DNA of 64,000 nt from the NCBI GenBank assembly GCA_905116865.2, contig CAJHNH020000693.1, positions 62,001 through 126,000 of the forward strand. Reading direction: 5' to 3'. The notes under the pieces are model-generated. The model made no database searches. It worked only from the letters and a program-made list of their open reading frames with translations, and was not told the DNA's origin. Positions 38,170 through 48,289 of this stretch are shown piece after piece (within the stretch, counting starts at the first letter, position 1; every line of letters starts with the position of its first letter). The stretch is from Candidula unifasciata (taxonomy: Eukaryota > Mollusca > Gastropoda > Stylommatophora > Geomitridae). Position numbers and translations under genes: made by a program.

Positions 38170-39045
38170 GTAGGTGTGTGTTAGTCCGTGTGAAGGACAA
38201 CCATGATCAGTAGTTGTGTGTTAGTCCGTGTGAAGGACAACCATGATCAGTAGTTGTGTGTTAGTCCGTGTGAAGGACAACCATGATCAGTAGTTGTGTG
38301 TTAGTCCGTGTGAAGGGCAACCATGATCAGTAGTTGTGTGTTAGTCCGTGTGAAGGTCAAGTCAGTAGTTGTGTGTTAGTGTGTGAAGGACAACCATGAT
38401 CAGTAGTTGTGTGTTAGTCCGTGTGAAGGACAACTATGATCAGTAGTTGTGTGATAGTCCGTGTGAAGGGCAACCATGATCAGAAGTTGTGTGTTAGTCC
38501 GTGTGAAGGACAACCATGATCAGTAGTTGTGTGTTAGTCCGTGTGAAGGGCAACCATGATCAGTAGTTGTGTGAAGTCCGTGTGAAGGGCAACCATGATC
38601 AGTAGTTGTGTGTTAGTCCGTGTGAAGGACAACCATGATGTAGTTGTGGTGTTAGTCTCCGTGTCATGATCAGTATTTTGTTATTGTGTTAGTCCGTGTG
38701 AAGGTCAACCATGATCAGTAGTTGTGTGTTAGTCCGTGTGAAGGGCAACCATGATCAGTAGTTGTGTGTTAGTCCGTGTGAAGGACAACCATGATCAGTA
38801 GTTGTGTGTTAGTCCGTGTGAAGGACAACCATGATCAGTAGTTGTGTGTTAGTCCGTGTGAAGGGCAACCATGATCAGTAGTTGTGTGTTAGTCCGTGTG
38901 AAGGGCAACCATGATCAGTAGTTGTGTGTTAGTCCGTGTGAAGGACAACCATGATCAGTAGTTGTGTGTTAGTCCGTGTGAAGGACAACCATGATGAGAA
39001 GTTGTGTGTTAGTCCGTGTGAAGGGCAACCATAATCAGAAGTTGC
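38170..39045. repeat. 40 bp minisatellite, about 21 copies
   Basis: The unit contains TAGTTGTGTGTTAGTCCGTG then TGAAGGACAACCATGATCAG. Most copies alternate AAGGACAAC with AAGGGCAAC. A damaged stretch lies near 38630-38700. Confidence 0.97.
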
Positions 39046-39229
39046 AGCTTGCAGTGTACTTCTCTGGAGTCTGCTTGTGAACCTAAGTAGTACAAGTAGA
39101 TGTAATTTTGACAGTGTAGCAGAGAGACTTGTCAATGGTTCTGGTGCAAAGAAGGGCAGGGCACAGTGCAAGAATGAACAATCCATTGGAAAATTGTATT
39201 GATTCTTTCAAAATGTGGAAATAAAGAAG

Positions 39230-39560
39230 AATAGACGATTTAATGGACATCAAAACAATCAAGTACCCAGGTTCTGAGGAGACTAGACATGAAAAGAGTT
39301 GCTAAAAGAAATTTAAAAAAAAAATTGAATTATTTTGGCTATGTTAAATAAAGGATGTAACTCTTAGAGGAGCCACAATGGTGGGAAAAGTTGAAGGCAA
39401 ATGAGCAAGAGGGAGACAGTGATACAAGTGAGAGGGTAACATAAAGAGCTGGATGAGCAGCAGTCTGAGAGAGTATACAGGGCAAAAGACAAAGCATGTT
39501 AGAGATCTACTTTAGCCAATCATCACTGTGGAAATGGCAACTGATTGATAAAACATTACT
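39230..39560 (+). mobile_element. LINE 3' coding end
   Basis: The plus strand reads YFGYVK, then after frame breaks segments of a tail of the 'G.RARGRQRT.W.D..KEW' type. It ends QSSLWKWQLID, a recurring LINE C-terminus. Only the last 100 or so residues are present. Confidence 0.72.
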
Positions 39561-39564
39561 GTAC

Positions 39565-39915
39565 TGATGACTGGCACCTTTCCAGATGATAGTGTTACCC
39601 TGCGTTATCAGGAGGCATGGACTCATATCCCATAGCGATGGCGAGTGTGACTAGCAAGACCCGCCTGCATTAGGGAAAGTCTTCCATGATAATAGCATGG
39701 AATTTCACGACCATTGTGAACATTTGTGCTTGGTCTGTTACTTCTCAGATGCTCAGCTTTCATCCTTTCTGCAATATATTTCTTCCTTCATTTTCATTCC
39801 AATCCTGATGTGGCCCCTCCATGACATTTTGTTCCCAGAATCCACCTCAATACCTGTATTATTCATGTCCTGCTTGCACAATCAAGTACTACCAAAATTT
39901 ATATGGTGTAGAAAG
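39565..39915 (-). mobile_element. LINE 3' end, sister of the copy at 8.3 kb
   Basis: The sequence parallels 8265-8600 in the same orientation: CTTTCCAGATGATAGTGTTA, GCAAGACCCGCC, AGTCTTCCA, ATAGCATGG and CCACCTCAATACCTGTAT occur in the same order. It covers the zinc-finger end and 3' tail of that LINE family. The plus-strand open frame here is a shadow. Confidence 0.82.
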
Positions 39916-40129
39916 TGACCATGTCTGTCGTGCATTGATACCAATAATATTCTGTTCAACTCTTCTTGATCATAACTGGGACTGATAGTGTTGTAAGTTT
40001 CACAGTATCACAGATGAAGTCAGTCTTGCAGACTCAAGTTATGTAGTGTTGACATTTTGTCAAATGCACAAATCATAAATACCAAATTATTTGCTAAGCA
40101 GATTAATAAAAAAATGGAAGCTTTTTATT

Positions 40130-40190
40130 GAATGTGTATTTATTATGTGCAGTACTCATACCAAATAAAAAAAATTTAAAAAAAAAAAAA

Positions 40191-40253
<63 letters not shown>

Positions 40254-40400
40254 GATATATATATAGATATATAGTATATATATATATATTTTTTTTTTTT
40301 TTTATTTTTTTTTTTTTTATTTTTTTTATCATATATATATATTTTTTTTTTAATTTTTTTTTTTAATTTTTTTTTTTATATATATATATAATATTTTGAT
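40130..40400. repeat. AT-only low-complexity tract
   Basis: (TA)n, A-runs and T-runs, almost without G or C for about 230 bp (40165-40395). Confidence 0.95.
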
Positions 40401-40579
40401 CTTTAAAAAGCCAGGGGTAAACATATACAAAAAATCCCCAGATGCTTTATAGACGTGGTTTTACTAAAGAAGGCTGAATATCATTTGGACAGCCAAAAAA
40501 AAAAAGTAATCTAAATATTTTGAAAGCACACAAAAATTATAAAGAGCAATGATTATTTTTGGGCACATTTAAAAAAACA

Positions 40580-41300
40580 AAAACTCAAAAGAAATTTAGA
40601 ACATGAGACAATTGGAAAGATTTGTGGAATATGTAAAGATGTGTCCTTCAAAGTACAGAAATTTAAGTATCTGGGCACATGGATAACATCAGATGGAAGA
40701 TGCATAACTGAGATAAGAAACAGAATAGGACAGGCAAAAATTGCATTTTATAAAATGAAAAACATCTTGTGCAATAAATCCTTGTCTTTGAGAGTTAGAA
40801 AAAGAATTCTTGCTTGCTACATATATCCAGTTTTAACATACGGCTGTGAATCCTGGACAATCGGTAGGCAGGCCAAACAATTTCTGGAGGCCTCGGAGAT
40901 GTGGTTTTACAGAAGAATGCTTAGAATACCTTGGACAGCCAAAAAGAGCAACCAAGAGGTTTTGAAAGAGGCGGGAGCCCGAAGACAACTTATCACAGAC
41001 ATCAGAAGGAGACACTCATCATTTTTCGGCTATGTTATGAGAAGAGGGAAAATAGAACATGTTGTGACCACTGGAAAGATATGTGGAAGGAAAGATAGAG
41101 AAAGACGAGAGAAGATTCTTGACAGTCTTGTTGCATGGCATGGAGGTGTGTCAGCACAAGTAAACTTTGATCCACATGCCGCTGCAGGAGATCGCAGATG
41201 ATGTTCTGAGGCCATGCTTTTGGAGAGGCAATGATCGCCCACGCCATTCTTTGCGTGAAAATTTGTGAGGATCATTTTTTCACCTGATGATGATGATGAT
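40580..41300 (+). mobile_element. LINE post-RT region, well preserved, with GAT tail
   Basis: The open frame 40641-41201 reads VQKFKYLGTWITSDGRCITE, then IRNRIGQAKIAFYKMKNIL, VLTYGCESWTIGRQAKQFLE, ASEMWFYRRMLRIPWTAKKS and FFGYVMRRGKIEHVVTTGKI. This is the complete block from the 'YLG' motif to the 'GHvmRr' motif. It ends with a short (GAT)n stretch at about 41284-41300, a likely 3' tail. The catalytic RT palm is missing. The frame is open for 186 codons, suggesting a fairly recent insertion. Confidence 0.92.
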
Positions 41301-42621
41301 ATGTCCTTCAATAAAGACAATAAGAGATTCTTCACAGCCTATAGAAATGGAATGAAAATTTGTGAGTACATATACTGATACAAGCTGTTGGAGATCACAA
41401 ACTGTGGAGAAGCAGAATCATTCCCGTGGGCTTTTGATGACATTGAGAAAGCTATTATAACAAAGGTGAATAGTTCTAAAGGAATATTTTTTTTCTTGGT
41501 AAAGTATAGATAAACAAGACAATTTGTAAATTTTAGCAAACATTTATATTTTTAACCATTGAATATTATTTCTTAATGAATGTTTAAAATTCAGGTTACA
41601 CTTTCTGTGTAGAAATATAATTATGTAATTTGTTTCAGTAAAGAGATTTTGCATTCATATTCAATAAAAGATTAATTTGATTCATGCATAGGCAAAAGTA
41701 ATGCTCAGATAATTTGAAAACATATTTTAAGAGATACAATGAACACATGATTATTAACTTAGTGTGAACAAATGAGAGATTTCCTACACATACAATTTTG
41801 TACAAAGCAGGTAAAATAAACTGGTAGTGCTCTGGGCACATGTGTAATTAGATTTAAAAATCTGGAGTAAAGAAGCAGTCTAATCTGAAACATGACAGAA
41901 ACTAAACACTATAACTACCCTTAGTTCAATGTCATATAACAGCTTTCTTTTTCACTCACTTTGGTGGTGAGTGCGGATTAAAATCCTCATTCCTGATGCC
42001 AGTGATAAACAGAGACAGCTGTCTTTTGTTGCAAAAAGCAGACAGTGTCCCTGGGCCAGCTAGAATTGGTTCACTAAAGAAAGTGAGCTGCCTGAATATC
42101 CCCAGAAAAGGGATAAGAAAATTTAGATGCCTAAACACTTAGACAGAGCAAATTACCCCTCCCGTCAATTTACCTTTTTTAGACAATAAATTAAGCCCCC
42201 ATCTAGAATAGGTATATTGGTAGACAGCACTAACCTGAACCAGACACACAACTAGAAATACATTAAACTTCAACTGTGAATGTAAATCGGTCATAGATGT
42301 TTATTAAAATAAATTCAATATCAATTAATTAGTACTTTTGAAATACAATCCTCAAGCTAAATAAATATGAAGGAACAAACATGATGGTCACATGAAACTG
42401 TCATCATGAGAGAGTTAACGAGAATTTGTTGGGTTAAACAATTACCACCTGGGGGTTTCCCAAGGGATCTTTATCCTAAATTACCGTTGAATGTTGCTAC
42501 TGCAAGAGACACCAAGACTTTTCCTTGCCAAACTGGACTTGCCTCTTTCTGCTAGTGACTGGAAGTGAATGACGGCCATCCTGTCAACCAGCAGGATTTC
42601 AGTTAGTGGCCAGGTTTTTGC
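41301..42621. other. No gene recognised
   Basis: AT-rich unique sequence lying 3' of the SARM1 locus and its flanking array. No exon or repeat identified. Confidence 0.5.
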
Positions 42622-44172
42622 CACAAACTTTACAAAACACACAGATGAGAAATGCCACAGAGAAACAATGTATACAAACTTTACAAAACACACAGATGAG
42701 AGATGCTACAGAGAAACAATGAATATAAACTTTACAAACCACACAAGTGAGAGATGCCACAGAGAAACAGTGAATACAAACTTTACAAAACACACAGATG
42801 AGAGATGCCACAGAGAAACAAGAAACACACACTTTACAAATCACACAGATGAGAGATGCCACAGAGAAACAATGAACACAAACTTTACAAAACACACAGA
42901 TGAGAGATGCCACAGAGAAATGATGAATACAAACTTTACAAAACACACAGATGAGAGATGCCACAGAGAAACAAGAAACACAAACTTTACAAAACACACA
43001 GATGAGAGATGCCACAGAGAAACAATGAACACAAACTTTACAAAACACACAGATGAGAGATGCCATAGACAAATGATGAATACAAACTTTACAAAACACA
43101 TAGATGAGAGATGCCACAGAGAAACAATGAATACAAACTTTACAAAACACACAAGTGAGAGATGCCACAGAGAAACAATGAATACAAACTTTACAAAAAA
43201 AAAAAACAAGTGAGAGATGCCACAGAGAAACAATGAATACACACTTTACAAAACACACAGATAAGAGATGCCACAGAGAAACAATGAATACAAACTTTAC
43301 AAAACACACAGATGAGAGATGCCACAGAGAAACAATGTATACAAACTTTACAAAACACACAGATGAGAGATGCTACAGAGAAACAATGGATATAAACTTT
43401 ACAAACCACACAAGTTAGAGATGCCACAGAGAAACAATGAATACAAACGTTACAAAAAACACAGATGAGAGATGCCACAGAGAAATGATGAATACAAACT
43501 TTACAAAACACATAGATGAGAGATACTACAGAGAAACAATGAATACAAACTTTACAAAACACACAAACCAGAGATGCCACAGAGAAACAATAAATACACA
43601 CTTTACAAAACACACAGATGAGAGATGCCACAGAGAAACAATGAATACAAACTTTACAAAACACACAAGTGAGAGATGCCACAGAGAAACAATGAATACA
43701 AACTTTACAAAACACACAGATGAGAGATGCCACAGAGAAACAAGGAACACAAACTTTACAAAACACACAGATGAAAGATGCAACAGAGAAATGATGAATA
43801 CAAACTTTACAAAACACACAAGTGAGAGATGCCACAGAGAAACAATGAATACAAACTTCACAAAACACACACACCAGAGATGCCACAGAGAAACAATGAA
43901 TACAAACTTTACAAAACACACAGATGAGAGATGCCACAGAGAAACAATGAATACAAACTTTACAAAACACACAAACCACAAGTGAGAGATGCCACAGAGA
44001 AACAATGAATATAAACTTTACAAAACACACAGATGAGAGATGCCACATAGAAACAATGAATATAAACTTTACAAAACACACAGATGAGAGATGCCACAGA
44101 GAAACAATGAATATAAACTTTACAAAACACACAGATGAGAGATGCCACAGAGAAACAATGAATACACACTCA
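42622..44172. repeat. 51 bp minisatellite, about 30 copies, open on both strands
   Basis: The unit contains ATACAAACTTTACAAAACAC, then ACAGATGAGAGATGCCACAG, then AGAAACAATGA. As 51 is 17 codons, reading frames stay open: the plus strand gives repeats of NTNFTKHTDERCHRETM, and the minus strand frames run up to 313 codons. There is no evidence either is translated. An A-run insertion lies at 43195-43206. The array lies about 80 bp past the candidate SARM1 poly(A) signal. Confidence 0.97.
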
Positions 44173-44249
44173 ATAAAAGATATTCACAAAGAGGTCCAGC
44201 AGGTAGAGATTTTACTCATCATTTCTCTGTGGGATTCTAACCTAAGATA

Positions 44250-44255
44250 TTTATT
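44250..44255 (-). promoter_or_regulatory. Candidate poly(A) signal of SARM1
   Basis: TTTATT on the plus strand reads AATAAA in the SARM1 direction, about 270 nt past the stop codon. It is the first canonical hexamer I see after the stop. If used, the transcript would end shortly before the 51 bp tandem array (42622-44172). No cleavage-site data are available, so this is a positional call. Confidence 0.55.
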
Positions 44256-44523
44256 ACATTGTATATTTGCCAAATAATTCTTCAGCCACTATCTTTGTTG
44301 TCTCACTCGTAAAATAATGTTAACATGGACAGTGAAATCATAATTCTTATCACCAGATGTGTGAGACAGACAGTTGAGATGACTGAGATTCCATTCTAAC
44401 AGGTATCCACCAAAAGATACTCTCACATAAATCCTTAGGTGAATGACAAATGGTGATGACACATGGCATTCAGATGTGAATAAAGGAATAAAACATGGTA
44501 ACAACACAACTGGCAATCAACAA

Positions 44524-44770
44524 TCATGAAGAATCCACTGGACTTTCAACTGAAGACATTTTTATCATCCCTTGGGCTCTCTGATAAGGAGGTGAGTTAG
44601 GACTCTCAAAACCTGATGTCTGTTTGGTTACAGATGTGGAGGTACCAACGTTGTTATTATTTGAGTTACCAGTAGCACCACCCACGGGGTGTCGCTGCTG
44701 AGGATTAGTCTCTCCTCGTAAGAACTTCTCTAGTTTGTCTACACATGCATCTTGATAGTCATGGATCCAC
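44524..44770 (-). CDS. SARM1: SARM1 last coding exon with stop codon
   Basis: Acceptor TTTTAG (ending 44771) precedes G TGG ATC CAT, so the junction reads Arg-Trp-Ile-His-Asp-Tyr-Gln-Asp. The Trp matches a conserved SARM1 TIR tryptophan (near human Trp662), and the last TIR helix follows ([13 protein letters not shown]). Beyond the domain lies a tail of about 62 residues rich in Ser, Thr, Asn and Pro, including an NSNNNN run, several Ser-Pro pairs (ESPNSPP, ESPVDSS) and the stop TGA at 44526-44524. No further fold is recognisable in the tail, and it looks longer than the tail I recall for mammalian SARM1. The three exons sum to 558 in-frame bases after the first split base, with no internal stop. 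The intron to the previous exon is 12,188 bp. Translation of this exon as part of SARM1 is secure; the exact tail has no comparator here. Confidence 0.93.
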
Positions 44771-44816
44771 CTAAAATAGACAAATAATTATTGTTACAAA
44801 TCATTTGCATAATGAT

Positions 44817-45796
44817 AATCTCTTAATTTAGATGAATAAAAGATCTCTTAATTTAGATGAATAAAAGATCTCTTAATTGAGATGAATAAAAGATCTCTTA
44901 ATTTAGATGATCTCTTAATTTAGATGAATAAAAGATCTCTTAATTTAGATGAATAAAAGATCTCTTAATTTAGATGAATAAAAGATCTCTTAATTTAGAT
45001 GAATAAAAGATCTCTTAATTTAGATGAATAAAAGATCTCTTAATTTAGATGAATAAAAGTTCTCTTAATTTAGATGATCTCTTAATTTAGATGAATAAAA
45101 GATCTCTTAATTTAGATGAATAAAAGATCTCTTAATTTAGATGAATAAAAGATCTCTTAATTTAGATGAATAAAAGATCTCTTAATTTAGATGAATAAAA
45201 GATCTCTTAATTTAGATGAATAAAAGATCTCTTAATTTAGATGAATAAAAGATCTCTTAATTTAGATGATCTCTTAATTTAGATGAATAAAAGATCTCTT
45301 AATTTAGATGAATAAAAGTTCTCTTAATTTAGATGATCTCTTAATTTAGATGAATAAAAGATCTCTTAGTTTAGATGAATAAAAGATCTCTTAATTTAGA
45401 TGAATAAAAGATCTCTTAATTTAGATGAATAAAAGATCTCTTAATTTAGATGAATAAAAGTTCTCTTAATTTAGATGATCTCTTAATTTAGATGAATAAA
45501 AGATCTCTTAATTTAGATGAATAAAAGATCTCTTAATTTAGATGAATAAAAGATCTCTTAATTTAGATGAATAAAAGATCTCTTAATTTAGATGAATAAA
45601 AGATCTCTTAATTTAGATGAATAAAAGATCTCTTAATTTAGATGAATAAAAGTTCTCTTAATTTAGATCATCTCTTAATTTAGATGAATAAAAGATCTCT
45701 TAATTTAGATGAATAAAAGATCTCCTAATTTAGATGAATAAAAGATCTCTTAATTTAGATGAATAAAAGATCTCTTAATTTAGATGATCTCTTAAT
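44817..45796. repeat. 25 bp minisatellite, about 38 copies, beside a SARM1 acceptor
   Basis: The unit is GATCTCTTAATTTAGATGAA followed by TAAAA. Shortened copies lacking GAATAAAA recur at intervals. The array begins about 47 bp upstream (in SARM1 sense) of the last exon's acceptor. Each full unit has AATAAA on the plus strand, antisense to SARM1. Confidence 0.97.
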
Positions 45797-45864
45797 AAAG
45801 GGGCGGGGGTGGGTCGCTCCAGAGGGATAGTAGCAGCCTCAGGTGCAACTGGAAAGACAGCTTT

Positions 45865-45901
<37 letters not shown>

Positions 45902-46601
45902 CTACTTTTTTAAACTGTTTATACCTTTCTCAATGTATTATTGTAGATTAAAATCGCAGTGATTGCTTAATTTCCAAAATAAACAAAGAAATATATTAAA
46001 ACCAATCAGATTCGTCCTTCTCATTTAAGAGTATGCTACTCTTTAGTTTTGTTTGAATATTCCCATGCTACAACACATCAGGATGGCCTGAGCTGAAACT
46101 TCTACAAGCAGCAGTTACTGACAACATGTATTTCCAAAAGAGAAACTGTACCGATGATTTGACAGATTTTAAATAAATAGCATCTTCAGCTGTAGCGACC
46201 ATTCAGCTGTAGTGACCATTTAGCTGTAGTGACCATTCAGCTGTTGAATCAGTAAAACATACAGGGAGTTTCTTAGAGCCAGGGCTCTTCATGATTGACA
46301 TAACTGAAGTTACTAAATGTTGTCACTAGCGGGTCTCCAACAGTCTATGTGAACAAGAGCTATATAGAACTAATGCTTATCAATGACTTTGCTGTTTACC
46401 AGGCCACTAAAAACACCTAACAGCCTCCTGTCCACTTCAAAGGTCAATGGATAAAGCAGACAACTTGACCAATAATTGGGCTCTAAAAATTTCATTTACG
46501 TTTTCATTTTTCCAGACGACAGTGCTACATGCTGTTACAAAGAGGCACATGAATCAGAGCTAGGCATTATTAAACAGGCCAGGTGTTGATCCCTTGCTGT
46601 G
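45797..46601. other. Intronic spacer; GA tract and 18 bp triple repeat
   Basis: (GA)n/(GACA)n at about 45866-45901. TCAGCTGTAGTGACCATT repeats three times at about 46190-46240. A LINE 3'-end-like motif (CCAGACGACAGTGCTAC) lies at 46512. Confidence 0.7.
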
Positions 46602-47646
46602 CCAGCCAATACTGCCGACTACTGTCATGCAGCAATACTGCCGACTACTGTCATGCAGCAATACTGCCGACTACTGTCATGCAGCAATACTGCCGACTAC
46701 TGTCATGCAGCAATACTGCCGACTACTGTCATGCAGCAATACTGCCGACTACTGTCATGCAGCAATACTGCCGACTACTGTCATGCAGCAATACTGCCAA
46801 CTACTGTCATGCAGCAATACTGCCAACTACTGTCATGCAGCAATACTGCCGACTACTGTCATGCAGCAATACTGCCGACTACTGTCATGCAGCAATACTG
46901 CCGACTACTGTCATGCAGCAATACTGCCGACTACTGTCATGCAGCAATACTGCCGACTACTGTCATGCAGCAATACTGCCGACTACTGTCATGCAGCAAT
47001 AATGCCGACTACTGTCATGCAGCAATACTGCCAACTACTGTCATGCAGCAATACTGTCGACTACTGTCATGCAGCAATACTGCCGACTACTGTCATGCAG
47101 CAATAATGCCGACTACTGTCATGCAGCAATACTGCCAACTACTGTCATGCAGCAATACTGTCGACTACTGTCATGCAGCAATACTGCCGACTACTGTCAT
47201 GCAGCAATACTGCCGACTACTGTCATGCAGCAATACTGCTGACTACTGTCATGCAGCAATACTGCCGACTACTGTCATGCAGCAATAATGCCGACTACTG
47301 TCATGCAGCAATACTGCCAACTACTGTCATGCAGCAATACTGTCGACTACTGTCATGCAGCAATACTGCCGACTACTGTCATGCAGCAATACTGCCGACT
47401 ACTGTCATGCAGCAATACTGCCGACTACTGTCATGCAGCAATACTGCCGACTACTGTCATGCAGCAATACTGCCGACTACTGTCATGCAGCAATAATGCC
47501 GACTACTGTCATGCAGCAATAATGCCGACTACTGTCATGCAGCAATACTGCCAACTACTGTCATGCAGCAATACTGTCGACTACTGTCATGCAGCAATAC
47601 TGTCGACTACTGTCATGCAGCAATACTGTCGACTACTGTCATGCAG
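46602..47646. repeat. 26 bp minisatellite, about 40 copies, no stops in three frames
   Basis: The unit is CAGCAATACTGCCGACTACT followed by GTCATG. Since 26 leaves remainder 2 on division by 3, all three plus frames cycle through one 26-codon repeat, which has no stop codon. Variant units (AATGCCG, CTGCCAA, CTGTCGA) recur as an ordered trio near 47001, 47105, 47287 and 47521, at multiples of 26 bp. Confidence 0.97.
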
Positions 47647-48289
47647 AAGCTCACTCAGATTAGACCAAAACCACAATACAGAAAACTCATTGGAACAGTA
47701 TACTTTCTTTCATTCATACAAAGAAAAAATATTCCTAATGTTGGAAAATCAAACCACTATCTTAGATCTACTCACTTTGGGTACGCTGGGTGGGGTGGGG
47801 AGGTAGTAGCTACACTAGACACAGGCTCACCCAGAAAATAAACTCGGAAGATGAAAATACAGTCTAATCAAAAGGCATACAAAAACTCGCTGGAAGCAAC
47901 AAAAATATTGATATTGTGGAGCTAGTAAAAAAAAATGAATGTATGTTAGAAACACTAGAACATGTCAGCCTTTTATGGAATATGCCTCAATACCATATGA
48001 TGAAGCAAAGAAAAGAACTTGTGAAACCTTTACGAGGTCGAAAATTTGAGTTTACAAATAATAAACATAGCAGTGAAAGCATCGCCTCATTTCTAAATTA
48101 GTTTGAAAAGCTTAAGAGGTTTCAAGCCATTTGCTGAACCATAGATTTGAAGAAGGAAAACAATTGTCAAGAAAAAGTATAAATAATTTTCGACACAAAA
48201 TGCAAATATAAAATCCAACATAATGAGTGTGAAGCTCGCACACAAGAAATATGAATGAACTATCCATTAATAACCAGTAGAGCACAGCA
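47647..48289. other. No gene recognised (SARM1 intron)
   Basis: Unique sequence. Open frames running out of the 26 bp array continue to about 47840 but show no family features. Confidence 0.5.

Noticed and set aside
42599..44132. Long cysteine/phenylalanine-rich frames on the minus strand (253 and 313 codons)
   Set aside because: They are read-through of the 51 bp array, whose length is a multiple of 3. There is no start context, splice site or family similarity.
46583..47806. Three overlapping long frames with Cys/Tyr/His repeats
   Set aside because: They are produced by a stop-free 26 bp repeat; identical repeats in all three frames indicate an artefact.
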